Shown in pieces: positions 8,220 through 16,707 of a stretch of DNA of 64,000 bases. Source of the stretch: Paenibacillus lupini (GTDB lineage Bacteria > Bacillota > Bacilli > Paenibacillales > Paenibacillaceae). How positions within the stretch are numbered: the stretch's first letter is position 1; every line of letters starts with the position of its first letter. The translations under genes and the position numbers were made by a program. The notes beneath the pieces were generated by a model, which saw nothing but the letters and a program-made list of their open reading frames with translations, searched no databases and was not told where the DNA came from. The stretch lies in assembly GCF_011761355.1 (NCBI RefSeq), contig NZ_JAASRW010000005.1, positions 496,001-560,000 on the forward strand, written 5' to 3'.

Positions 8220-8984
8220 ATGACAACGCTTATTTCCCATTTCTACAATGAACAGTATTTGCTGCCCTGGTGGCTCATGCACCATGTCCCCTTATTTGAT
8301 CATGGGATACTCATTAATAGAGGATCTACCGACCATTCTGTCGAGATTATTCGGAAGATGGCTCCCCATTGGGAAATCCGGAATAGTAAAGTGCCAGATT
8401 TTCATGCGATTGAGGTTGACCGTGAAGTGATGAACGTCGAGAAGCAGGTTTCCGGCTGGAAAATGGTACTGAACACAACCGAATTCCTGGTCTGCCGGAA
8501 TGGTAAGCAGTTGTTTTCGATTCTGGATACGCTTGGCGGTAAAATGTACTCCATTCGAACGATCACAATGATTGATCTTCCCGGCTACTACAGCGATCCT
8601 ATCTATGCGCAGCCACTCGTTAAGCAGCGTTATCACGGTGTTTTCCCATCTGATCCGAAATCTCCTTATATTGGAAGGTTTATTCATAGATACAGAAGTG
8701 GTGAGTATTATGCAGGCCGGCATTGGACGTCAAAACCTCACCAGGTACTGCTGCATCCGGTGTTTATTATGAAGTTTTCATTCAGTCCATGGAATAACGC
8801 CATGCGTGTGAGGAAGCTGCAGATTGGTCCAACCTTACCAGTAAATACTTCGAAAAATGGTATGGGTGGCCATCATCTATTTACGGCACAGGAGCTTGAA
8901 GCACAATATTTATCTTTTGCTAGTCTGACAGGGGATTTAAGACAAATACCAGAATGTCAGGCTTTAAGGTTATGGCAGCCATGA
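8220..8984 (+). CDS. Glycosyltransferase family 2-like protein
   Basis: The N-terminus (LISHFYNEQYLLPWWLMHHV, then ILINRGSTDHSVEI) matches putative glycosyltransferases that begin with a short nucleotide-sugar fold. A GGAGGTGGTG ribosome site precedes the ATG. The 254-residue protein is soluble. It ends in an ATGA overlap with the next gene, a sugar-nucleotide epimerase-like protein, which suggests both act on one surface glycan, perhaps of the spore. The sugar donor and acceptor are unknown. Confidence 0.7.
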   Translation: MTTLISHFYNEQYLLPWWLMHHVPLFDHGILINRGSTDHSVEIIRKMAPHWEIRNSKVPDFHAIEVDREVMNVEKQVSGWKMVLNTTEFLVCRNGKQLFSILDTLGGKMYSIRTITMIDLPGYYSDPIYAQPLVKQRYHGVFPSDPKSPYIGRFIHRYRSGEYYAGRHWTSKPHQVLLHPVFIMKFSFSPWNNAMRVRKLQIGPTLPVNTSKNGMGGHHLFTAQELEAQYLSFASLTGDLRQIPECQALRLWQP

Positions 8985-9877
8985 ACAAGGTAGCTGTTAC
9001 TGGAGCATCAGGATGGATCGGAAGATACGTAGTTAAACAACTTGTTGCCAAAGGTTATGAAGTCCATGCCACCTATAGACGGACTCCGCTTTCACTCGTC
9101 GGCGGAACCTGGCATCAGGTGAATCTACTGAGTGGAGAGGAAGCCATTCGATTTATTGAAAAGGTGAAGCCTGACTCACTTATTCATCTGGCTTGGGACG
9201 CGGTTCCACCACATTGCTATCGTTCCTTATCTAATTATGAATGGACAAGGAGCAGTATGGGGCTGATTCATCATTTTGTCCAGTCAGGTGGTCAGAGAGT
9301 AGTTGTGGCTGGTACTGGAGCAGAATATGTATGGGAAGAAGGGATTTTGTCAGAGACAACCTCTCGTGATTCGTATGCCCATGCGTACGCGGCCAGCAAG
9401 AATAGTCTTCGAATCTGGCTGCAATCTTACGCCGAAATAGCCGGGTTTAGTGCCGCATGGGGGAGAGTGTTCCATCTATACGGTCCACATGATCCAGGAA
9501 ACAGGCTTGTTAGTGCAATGGTTAATGCTTTATTGAAGAAGGAAGAAGCATTCTGCAAATATGGCGGAATATATCGGGATTACTTATATATTGAGGACGC
9601 AGCAGATGCGTTTGTTGCCTTGTTGGAAAGCCGTTGCCAAGGTACGGTTAATATAGCTTCCGGAAAGTCCGTCCAATTACAGCAGCTCGTAGGCCTAATA
9701 GGAGAGAAGTTGGGGGAAGATAGTCTCATCAGCTTCGGAAAAGATGTGCCAATTGAGCCTCTATTTATAGGGGTGGATGTCACAAGGCTGACGAATGAAG
9801 TACAATGGAAGCCAAGCTACACACTAACTGAAGGGCTCAAGCGAACAATTCAATGGCATGCCGCGCAGATGGAGTAA
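8981..9877 (+). CDS. NAD-dependent epimerase/dehydratase family protein
   Basis: An extended short-chain dehydrogenase. The Rossmann motif is VTGASGWIGRYVVKQL at the N-terminus; a YAHAYAASKN stretch supplies a Tyr-x3-Lys-type catalytic pair; LYGPHDPGNRLV and RDYLYIEDAADAFV are typical of sugar-nucleotide epimerases and dehydratases. The frame is open from an upstream ATG at 8954, but the ATG at 8981 overlaps the preceding stop (ATGA), favouring translational coupling and giving 298 residues. Probably makes or modifies a nucleotide sugar for the adjacent glycosyltransferase. Confidence 0.8.
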   Translation: MNKVAVTGASGWIGRYVVKQLVAKGYEVHATYRRTPLSLVGGTWHQVNLLSGEEAIRFIEKVKPDSLIHLAWDAVPPHCYRSLSNYEWTRSSMGLIHHFVQSGGQRVVVAGTGAEYVWEEGILSETTSRDSYAHAYAASKNSLRIWLQSYAEIAGFSAAWGRVFHLYGPHDPGNRLVSAMVNALLKKEEAFCKYGGIYRDYLYIEDAADAFVALLESRCQGTVNIASGKSVQLQQLVGLIGEKLGEDSLISFGKDVPIEPLFIGVDVTRLTNEVQWKPSYTLTEGLKRTIQWHAAQME

Positions 9878-10082
9878 TCCTTATTCTGCATCGCCTGCAC
9901 GGAATTGGCCGCTTCTTTTTTTGCGGGTTTGCTTGACGAAAGCTGTAATATTAGGCACAATTACTTAGATAGTTTACTTACTATACGTATATAACTTACT
10001 TTACGTATTTGGATAGGAACGGAAGCATGGCTAATCATTGGATGATGTCATCACGTTTAGCTTTGCTGAGGAGGACATTCAG

Positions 10083-11138
10083 ATGGATTCACCACAGAAT
10101 AACGGACAATTTGAATTTGGTATTTATACACTAGGTGATCTTGCGGTTAATTCCGATACCGGGGAATTAAAAAATGCCGGAGATCGAATGAAAGAAATTA
10201 TTAAGGCTGCTATTATCGCCGATGAAGCGGGAATTGATGTATTTGGGGTTGGTGAACATCATCGGCTGGACTTTGTTCTCTCCTCACCTCCAGTAGTACT
10301 TGCCGCGATTGCACAGGCTACATCTCGCATTCGACTAACGAGTGCAACAACGGTCCTTGGAACTGCAGATCCGGTAAGAGTGTTTGAAGACTTTGCTACT
10401 CTTGATCTCATCTCGGATGGACGTGCGGAGATTATCGCCGGACGTGGCGCTTATATTGAATCTTTTCCTTTGTTCGGGTACGAACTGGTTGATTATAAAG
10501 AGCTGTTCGCAGAGAAGCTGGAATTAATGAATCAGCTCAATTTATCTGAACGAGTAACATGGAGCGGCAGACTTCGGACTCCACTTGATGAAGCGGAGAT
10601 TGCACCACGTCCGGCACAGCCAAAGCTTCCGTTATGGGTTGGTGTTGGCAGTACGGCAGAAAGTGCAGCCCTCGCAGGTAAACAAGGGGCAGGTATGGCA
10701 CTTGCACTGCTTGGGGGAGAACCGTCTAAATACAAGCATTTGGTCGATTGTTATAGAGAAGCGGGCATTGCTGCTGGATATCGGCAGGAAGATTTGCGAG
10801 TTGCCATTACCGGTCATTGCTACGTTGCGAAGACGACAGAGCAGGCTTTGGATGAATTCTTCGTTGGTTATAGTACCTATTATTCGCAGTTTATGGGTGG
10901 CAAGGAAAGTGGAAAGCCTCTTACGCGAGAGGAGTTCGAAGTGATTGCCCAATTTCTTGCTGTAGGCAGCCCTGAGCTGATTGCGGAAAAAATTGTTTCA
11001 CAGCATGAGCTGTTTGGGCATTCCCGGTTTATGGCTCAGATGGACATCGGTGGTATGCCACTGTCTCAAGTCATGAATTCGATCGAGCTGTTGGCCAAGG
11101 AAGTTGCCCCTCTGGTTAGAGAGGCATTAAAGAAATAG
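10083..11138 (+). CDS. LLM-class flavin-dependent oxidoreductase
   Basis: A luciferase-like monooxygenase fold protein of 351 residues, presumably using reduced FMN. Family features are FGIYTLGDLAV at the start, GVGEHHRLDFVLSSPPVVLA, and DGRAEIIAGRGAYIESFPLF. The ATG at 10083 has GAGGAGG eight nt upstream; an earlier in-frame ATG at 10038 has no such site. It lies 90 nt before the promoter of an FMN-riboswitch gene but is outside the riboswitch transcript. Substrate unknown. Confidence 0.85.
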   Translation: MDSPQNNGQFEFGIYTLGDLAVNSDTGELKNAGDRMKEIIKAAIIADEAGIDVFGVGEHHRLDFVLSSPPVVLAAIAQATSRIRLTSATTVLGTADPVRVFEDFATLDLISDGRAEIIAGRGAYIESFPLFGYELVDYKELFAEKLELMNQLNLSERVTWSGRLRTPLDEAEIAPRPAQPKLPLWVGVGSTAESAALAGKQGAGMALALLGGEPSKYKHLVDCYREAGIAAGYRQEDLRVAITGHCYVAKTTEQALDEFFVGYSTYYSQFMGGKESGKPLTREEFEVIAQFLAVGSPELIAEKIVSQHELFGHSRFMAQMDIGGMPLSQVMNSIELLAKEVAPLVREALKK

Positions 11139-11165
11139 CTGTTTCCTAATTCTTACTATTCGCAC

Positions 11166-11194
11166 TAGACAACTCGGATAATCGGCGTTATACT
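11166..11194 (+). promoter_or_regulatory. Sigma-A promoter for the FMN-riboswitch transcript
   Basis: TAGACA (11166-11171) and TATACT (11189-11194) with a 17-nt spacer. Transcription would start about 25 nt before the riboswitch. Confidence 0.7.
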
Positions 11195-11228
11195 CAATCC
11201 AATCAATTAAAAAAATGGAATAAGGATC

Positions 11229-11385
11229 TTCGGGGCAGGGTGGAATTCCTGACCGGCGGTAAATGCTTATCTATCTATTAAGAGGAGTAAGCAAAGCCCG
11301 CGACTCCCTGAGCTGACAACAGCAAGGGGACTGACTTGGTGGAACTCCAAGGCCGACGGTATAGTCCGGATGATAGAAGATCACT
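11229..11385 (+). ncRNA. FMN riboswitch (RFN element)
   Basis: The conserved blocks occur in order: GGATCTTCGGGGCAGGGTG, CCTGACCGGCGGTAAAT, AGCCCGCGA, ACTTGGTGGAACTCCAAGGC, and CCGACGGTATAGTCCGGATG. This is the RFN aptamer that binds FMN and normally lowers expression of riboflavin synthesis or uptake genes. A terminator follows at 11440-11477, so control is probably by premature termination. Confidence 0.95.
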
Positions 11386-11439
11386 TGATTAAGCTTGCAG
11401 AAGGCGGGAAACCGCTCGAATGCATGTTTATTTAAGTCG

Positions 11440-11477
11440 GCCCCGATTCGCGCGATAAGCGTGAGTCGGGGCTTTTT
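11440..11477 (+). terminator. Terminator of the FMN riboswitch
   Basis: GCCCCGATTCGCGCG pairs with CGTGAGTCGGGGC with a small loop, followed by six T. It lies between the aptamer and the transporter start and forms the expression platform. Confidence 0.88.
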
Positions 11478-11511
11478 TGCTCTCGTCCTGTATTCAGAAG
11501 GAGTATTTAAG

Positions 11512-12444
11512 ATGAACAACGTTACCGCATCACCCATGATTCGGACAAAAACACCAATCCGGGCAGAATTCTGGCTGGTCGTACTGGGGGCAGCGCTATG
11601 GGGCGTTGATCCGGTATTTCGTATTATTTTGCTGAAAACACTCACTTCCACACAAATCGTATTGCTGGAGCATGTGATCTTGTTTCTTGCGGCAGCGCCT
11701 GTATTATGGAAACATCGTGCAGAGCTGCGAGGAGTCCGTCTTCGTCAACTAGGTGCTTTGCTCTTTATTTCTTGGGGAGGCTCGGCGCTTGCGACGATCT
11801 TATTCACGCAAGGGCTCGCGCACGGAAACCCTAATGCCGTATTGCTCTTGCAGAAGCTGCAGCCTTTGTTTGCCATTGTATTGGCAAGGGTGCTGCTGAA
11901 AGAGCTGCTGCCAGCAAAGATTGGTCCACTGCTTGTAATCGCGCTTGTTGGGACATACTTGCTTACGTTTGGCTTTACGCTGCCATTTGGCCATATGAAC
12001 GAATTTGTTCAGGTAGGCAGCTTGTTGTCACTTGGTGCAGCTGCATTATGGGGCGGCTCAACAGTGATGGGACGTTACCTGCTGGGCAGTATGAAATATG
12101 AGACTGTTACATCGCTGCGCTTCATGCTGGCATTGCCATTGTTATTGGTCATTACTTGGTCAGAAGGAGCAGCATGGAAGATGTCCGAAGGAACTGATCT
12201 TGCGGCTGTTATCGTCAATTTACTGCTGCAAGCACTGCTGCCGGGACTTCTCAGTTTGCTTGTCTATTATAAAGGGTTAAGTGTAATTAAAGCGTCTTAT
12301 GCAACTATTGCCGAGCTTAGTTTCCCGATGGTAGGCGTGCTGCTCAACTGGACAGTATTTGGGCAAGTGATTACAATGGCTCAACTTGTTGGCTTTGTAT
12401 TTATATGGTTTACGTTATTTTTCATTTCGAGACAGCAGAATTAA
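11512..12444 (+). CDS. EamA/DMT-family transporter under FMN control, candidate flavin transporter
   Basis: A 310-residue membrane protein with about ten hydrophobic segments in two EamA halves, of the drug/metabolite transporter superfamily. The ATG at 11512 follows AGAAGGAG; the frame opens earlier, inside the riboswitch. Because the upstream riboswitch senses FMN, the substrate is likely riboflavin or a related compound. Known Firmicute flavin importers under this riboswitch are usually RibU (ECF type); EamA-type riboflavin transporters (RibN) are known in proteobacteria. Direction of transport cannot be told from sequence. Confidence 0.85.
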   Translation: MNNVTASPMIRTKTPIRAEFWLVVLGAALWGVDPVFRIILLKTLTSTQIVLLEHVILFLAAAPVLWKHRAELRGVRLRQLGALLFISWGGSALATILFTQGLAHGNPNAVLLLQKLQPLFAIVLARVLLKELLPAKIGPLLVIALVGTYLLTFGFTLPFGHMNEFVQVGSLLSLGAAALWGGSTVMGRYLLGSMKYETVTSLRFMLALPLLLVITWSEGAAWKMSEGTDLAAVIVNLLLQALLPGLLSLLVYYKGLSVIKASYATIAELSFPMVGVLLNWTVFGQVITMAQLVGFVFIWFTLFFISRQQN

Positions 12445-12520
12445 GGACTGGATTCTGAGTCTTAAACCGCTTTCATATCAGCTGAAATGCTGATATACTG
12501 CGGTTGGAGGTGTAGAAATA

Positions 12521-13507
12521 ATGGAAAATAAAACGATAAAATGGGGTATTCTTGGAGCAGGCTGGATTGCATCCCAATTTGCCCGTGACTTGGCACATGC
12601 ACAAGATGTGCAGCTTACTGCAGTTGGTTCACGTTCAAAGGAAAAGGCTGAGGCTTTTGCAGAAAAGTTCGGCTTTGCGCATGCCTATGGCAGCTATGAA
12701 GAACTAGTTAATGATGCTGAGATCGATATTATTTATGTAGCAACGCCTCACCCTTCGCATAAAGAGCATGTACTGCAGTGTCTGCGTGCAGGCAAAGCAG
12801 TCATTTGTGAGAAGCCGTTTACGGTAAATGTGAAAGAAGCAGAGGAAGTTGTGCAGTTCGCCAGAGAGAATAAGATCTTCTTGATGGAAGCCATGTGGAC
12901 AAGATTCCTGCCAGTTATCCGTAAAGTCCGCGAATGGATTGCTGAAGGCCGAATTGGCGATGTACGCCTGATTAGAGCAGACTTTGGCTTCCGTACAGGA
13001 GTGAACCCTGAAGGACGATTGTTTAACCCGGCACTTGCCGGTGGCGCGCTCCTTGACGTTGGTATTTATCCGTTATCCTTTGCTTCTATGTTACTTGGTG
13101 CGAATCCAAAGCAAGTATTAAGCACGGCGCAGCTCGGTGAGACTGGCGTTGATGAGGAATGCAGCATCCTTTTATCGTATGAGGGTGGTCAAACCGCGAT
13201 GTTGAGTTCAGCGATCAGGCTGAATTCAGGAAGCGACGCCTACATAATTGGTACTGCAGGTTCAATCCGTGTTCCATCCTTCTTTAATGCTAAAACTGCG
13301 ACCATTACTGCAGAAGACGGAACGGAAGAGACGTTTGCTGATGATCGCACAACACTTGGTTATGTTTATGAAGCAGAGGCAGCAGGACAATATCTGCGCG
13401 AAGGCAAGCTCGAGAGCGATATCATCTCGCTGGATGAAACGCTGCAGCTAATGCGTATGATGGATGGTATCCGTCAGCAATGGGGACTTCGTTATCCATT
13501 TGAGTAA
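12521..13507 (+). CDS. Gfo/Idh/MocA family oxidoreductase
   Basis: A NAD(P)-dependent dehydrogenase of 328 residues. The N-terminal Rossmann fold starts IKWGILGAGWIASQFA; the family motif containing the catalytic Lys is AVICEKPFTVN; the C-terminal half has LAGGALLDVGIYPLSFA. A GGAGG site precedes the ATG, and a 36-bp imperfect inverted repeat (12467-12502) lies just before it. A terminator follows at 13529. The substrate, probably a sugar or inositol-like polyol, cannot be told. Confidence 0.88.
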   Translation: MENKTIKWGILGAGWIASQFARDLAHAQDVQLTAVGSRSKEKAEAFAEKFGFAHAYGSYEELVNDAEIDIIYVATPHPSHKEHVLQCLRAGKAVICEKPFTVNVKEAEEVVQFARENKIFLMEAMWTRFLPVIRKVREWIAEGRIGDVRLIRADFGFRTGVNPEGRLFNPALAGGALLDVGIYPLSFASMLLGANPKQVLSTAQLGETGVDEECSILLSYEGGQTAMLSSAIRLNSGSDAYIIGTAGSIRVPSFFNAKTATITAEDGTEETFADDRTTLGYVYEAEAAGQYLREGKLESDIISLDETLQLMRMMDGIRQQWGLRYPFE

Positions 13508-14026
13508 TAAATATTATAGGTTACAACGACACTGTTTCAGCTACTGGAGCAGTGTTTTTTATTTTGGAGTGGATCACAATCTTATCAGCAGGTTGTGGAA
13601 TTGTCGTGCAAACACGTTAGATTGGATTTTATACAACCATATTTGTATGCCTCAACTGCTATAGCTTCTACGTTGGATTTCCTCCAATTGATTGAACCTG
13701 ATAAGCCTACTCCGGGTTGTAAGGTGCCGATTATGCTGTATCATATCCAATGTAGCTGAGATAAAGCCGAACTAAAGTGCAATTTGGCTGGATAGAATCC
13801 AACCTGATTCATTTAGATAAAAAAGTAGCCCACATCTGGGATGTGGGCCAAAAGACAAGCTATATCAAATAGGGAGTATGGTTAATTATGTTCTCCCAAT
13901 ATTAAACAAAGCTGAAAAGAACGTTAGTTTCACATAAAAAAATGCGGGCATATCGCGGCTCAGCTAAGGTATAATGTTCACTATATTATGAGCGAGTCAA
14001 TTATCGGCGATGAGGGAGACTTTTAT
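13508..14026. other. Intergenic region with terminators and decayed short palindromes
   Basis: A terminator is at 13529-13565 and a palindrome at 13828-13848 (GCCCACAT...ATGTGGGC, T-run on the minus side). Between them, three short palindromes of the type TTGGATNNNNTCCAA lie near 13621-13640, 13673-13692 and 13789-13804, which looks like a decayed repeat. A TATAAT at 13970-13975 may be the -10 of the Nudix gene. No open frame with a ribosome site is seen. Confidence 0.45.
13529..13565 (+). terminator. Terminator after the Gfo/Idh/MocA gene
   Basis: ACACTG and CAGTGT arms enclose a 15-nt loop and are followed by a T-rich tail (TTTTTTATTTT). The stem is short. Confidence 0.6.
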
Positions 14027-14593
14027 ATGGAAAATATTAATTTTTGTCTCGCATGCGGGGATAAATTAGAAGTTCGGAACATTGGCGGAGAAGACCGTAA
14101 GGCATGTCCAAGCTGCAGCTTTGTACATTGGGGTAACTACAGCATTGGGGTAGGTGCTTGTGTTGTAAAGGATAATAAAGTGCTGCTCGTTCGCCGCGCC
14201 CAAGAACCAGGTAAAGGGTATTGGACAACGCCAGGTGGTTATATTGAACAGCTGGAGCATATTAGAGGCTCTATTGCCCGTGAAGTTTGGGAAGAGACAG
14301 GCGTTCGTGCGATTGTTACCAAAATTATCGGCCTGCGGGATCGGCCTCATACCGTTCATGATATCTATATCACCTTCGAGATGGAGTACATAGATGGCGA
14401 GCCACGTCCTGACGACGTGGAGGTAGACGGAGCAGGCTTCTTCAGCCTTGAGGAGATGGAGTCGATGAACGTCGCTGATCTGACAGCATGGCAGGTCGAT
14501 ATCGCCTTAAACGGCGGCGAAGGCGGCTTACATGAAGACACCCATCCAATCCGTGAAAGCCTCAAGAAATACGGGTTGTACCGGACGAAGTAA
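14027..14593 (+). CDS. Nudix hydrolase with N-terminal zinc ribbon
   Basis: Hydrolyses a nucleoside-diphosphate-linked compound, identity unknown. The first 30 residues carry a zinc ribbon (CLACG and CPSC pairs), as in NudC/ADP-ribose type enzymes. The Nudix box is intact and matches GX5EX7REUXEEXGU (GYIEQLEHIRGSIAREVWEE, then TGV). The ATG at 14027 follows GAGGGAG; an upstream in-frame ATG at 13988 lacks a ribosome site. 188 residues. A strong terminator follows. Confidence 0.88.
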   Translation: MENINFCLACGDKLEVRNIGGEDRKACPSCSFVHWGNYSIGVGACVVKDNKVLLVRRAQEPGKGYWTTPGGYIEQLEHIRGSIAREVWEETGVRAIVTKIIGLRDRPHTVHDIYITFEMEYIDGEPRPDDVEVDGAGFFSLEEMESMNVADLTAWQVDIALNGGEGGLHEDTHPIRESLKKYGLYRTK

Positions 14594-14600
14594 ACTCCAA

Positions 14601-14641
14601 ATGGCGCTTCAAACTGAGAACAGTTTGAAGCGTCATTTTTT
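14601..14641 (+). terminator. Terminator after the Nudix gene
   Basis: ATGGCGCTTCAAACTG pairs with CAGTTTGAAGCGTCAT around a 5-nt loop with one G-T pair, then T6. Confidence 0.88.
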
Positions 14642-14667
14642 ATGTAATAGGAAAGGAAACAAAACGA

Positions 14668-15264
14668 TTATATCGAATTAGGAAAACATGTAAATATTAT
14701 CATGCTTGCATTTGGATTATTTTTCAGTACAGGCTTATCGAGCACGACCTCGTAATTAACGATATTTCCATACCGGTCCGCTTCAATCTCGCAGCAGCTT
14801 TTCATCATTGCTTTGACTATCTCTCTGCCACGCTGAACTCTGGATTTCGCACCGGAATAAGAAAGGTTGAGTCGTTCGCTGAGCTCTTTTTGTGATAGCC
14901 CTTTTAGCTCAGTCAGCTCAACTGCCACCCGGTATTTGTCCGGCAATTTCTTCATCACCGACAACATGCCTTCCGCAGCCTTCATAGTGTAATCTTCCTT
15001 TAATTCTTCCTCTGGCAGCTCTTCGTGTTCAGTCAGCATAACGGTCCGATTGGATTTGCGATAATGGTCGATAATGCTGTTACGGGCGATCTGAAAAAGC
15101 CAAGCTTTCGCTTTCTCATCGTCCTTGAGCTGTCCGATCCCCTCATGTGCCTTCATAAAGATGTTCTGGACAATATCTTCGGCATCGGCAGTCTGATTTA
15201 TCTTGCTTAGCACAAAGCTTCGAATATGCCCATGATGTTCCTCCCATAACGACTCGAGTGTCAA
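14668..15264 (-). CDS. sigZ: ECF RNA polymerase sigma factor, SigZ-like
   Basis: A 198-residue extracytoplasmic-function sigma factor. Region 2 includes NQTADAEDIVQNIFMKAHE and WLFQIARNSIIDHYRK; region 4 includes LPDKYRVAVELTELKGLSQK and LNLSYSGAKSRVQRGRE. The tail CCEIEADRYGNIVNYEV is the SigZ-type C-terminus known in Bacillus. The last 20 residues extend beyond the B. subtilis form. No anti-sigma gene is next to it. It diverges from the broken aldo/keto reductase gene. Confidence 0.85.
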   Translation of the reverse strand: MTLESLWEEHHGHIRSFVLSKINQTADAEDIVQNIFMKAHEGIGQLKDDEKAKAWLFQIARNSIIDHYRKSNRTVMLTEHEELPEEELKEDYTMKAAEGMLSVMKKLPDKYRVAVELTELKGLSQKELSERLNLSYSGAKSRVQRGREIVKAMMKSCCEIEADRYGNIVNYEVVLDKPVLKNNPNASMIIFTCFPNSI

Positions 15265-15376
15265 GGACTTACGCTCCCTTCAAAATATAACAATATATTT
15301 TTTTGTAATTTTGCGTCCATTGCAAAAGATCTTCGTCTCCAGTAGTGTAAATCAATTTATGGAGGTTGAAAAGATC

Positions 15377-16403
15377 ATGAAATACAATTTACTTGGTAAT
15401 ACAGGAGTATATGTGTCGGAAATTGGTCTTGGGACAATGACATTTGGTGAAGGAGAAAAATGGGGGGCATTCGGGGGGCTTGGTGAGAATGAGTCGGCTT
15501 TACTTGTCGATCAAGCGCTCGAGTGCCGGAGTTAACTTCTTCGATACAGCCAATGAATATGCAGATGGACAATCGGAAGTATTACTGGGCAAGGCATTGC
15601 ATACCAGACGTCATCAAGCGATTATTGCCACGAAACTTAGAGGACGTATGGGTCAAGGGCCTAATGATCTTGGCTTATCCCGGCTTCATATCATCCGTCA
15701 GACGGAAGAAAGTCTTAAGCGTCTTGGCACCGACTACATCGATCTATTGCAAATTCATAACCCAGACCAGCTAACCGATTGGGAAGAGACGCTTCGAGCG
15801 TTGGATGACCTGGTTCGAAGCGGCAAGGTGCGTTATATCGGGAACTCTAACATGAATGGTTGGAGTATTATGAAGACACGTGCAATCTCACAGATCCATG
15901 GACTAAACGCCTTCAAAAGCAGCCAATCCTACTATTCACTTGCTGCACGCGAAATTGAGCGGGAGATCATCCCTGTTCTGCAAGATCAGCAAATGGGCCT
16001 AATTGTCTGGAGTCCTTTATCAGGCGGCTTCCTAACCGGCAAATATACAAGAAATAATCAAGGCAGTGACAGTGATAGGCACGCGTTTCTTTCTTTTCCG
16101 CCCGTGGATCGGGATAAAGTCTTCCCAATTATTGATGTACTTCAGGAGATCGCAGCAACACGCGAGACGACTATTGCCCAAATTGCACTAGCCTGGGTGC
16201 TTAACCAGAAAGCAGTCACGAGTGTCGTTATAGGTGCCAAACGCCCAGAGCAGCTGCAAGAAAATCTAGGCGCTAGTGGCATTCGTTTGACAGAAGATGA
16301 ATTATTCAAATTGGATCAGGTCAGTAGTCTTCCGATCGAATACCCGGCGTGGCCTTTCCTGGAAGGTGATGACTCGATTGTGAGGAAGCATTCAGTAGAG
16401 TAA
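15377..16403 (+). pseudogene. Aldo/keto reductase, frameshifted by one inserted base
   Basis: The 5' frame encodes KYNLLGNTGVYVSEIGLGTM to QALE, then meets a stop at 15535. The 3' frame continues exactly where it leaves off: AGVNFFDTANEYADG and on to the end. Removing the T at 15524 (GAG-T-GCC) joins them into a normal 341-residue NADPH-dependent aldo/keto reductase with the catalytic Asp/Tyr region (DTANEYADGQSE) and Lys (AIIATKLRG). The ATG at 15377 has GGAGGT upstream. Either a true recent pseudogene or an assembly error. Confidence 0.88.
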
Positions 16404-16431
16404 TGGTTCACTGCTGTACCTGCAAACAACA

Positions 16432-16470
16432 AATAGAGCCCCGGAACTATATCCGGGGCTCTATTGTTTT
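16432..16470. terminator. Bidirectional terminator between aldo/keto reductase and prs
   Basis: AATAGAGCCCCGGA pairs with TCCGGGGCTCTATT around a short loop, with a T-rich plus-strand tail. It lies beyond the 3' element at 16525-16694, so it can also end the prs transcript. Confidence 0.85.
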
Positions 16471-16524
16471 CCCTGTCCCTCCCAGATAAAAAGGGGGAGG
16501 GACGAAGCATTTGGAAGGAAGAGG

Positions 16525-16694
16525 GTGCGGAAGGAAAGTATCGTTTGAAGGAGCGCAGCGCTTGCCTTTGGGAGTCTTGAAATCACATTTAAAATTCTAA
16601 TCGAATTTCAAGATCCCAACGCAACACCGAATTGAGAAAAGGATTTAATCTTTTCTCAATTGGGTGTACCGAAGACGATACTTTCCTGCAGCAC
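16525..16694 (-). ncRNA. Structured 3'-UTR element, copy A (two internal hairpins)
   Basis: Read on the minus strand, it starts 13 nt after the prs stop. The outer stem AGGAAAGTATCGT (16675-16687) pairs with 16532-16544; beyond a TGC/TCC internal loop GTGC pairs with GCAC. Hairpin 1: 16650-16666 with 16625-16641, one mismatch in 17. Inner stem: 16605-16619 with 16568-16583, one bulge. The 21-nt box, core GGCAAGCGCTGCGCTCCT, is at 16547-16567, directly between inner and outer stems. The layout matches copies at 24.6, 44.5 and 54.7 kb. Confidence 0.8.
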
Positions 16695-16707
16695 ATAACT
16701 AACTTCC

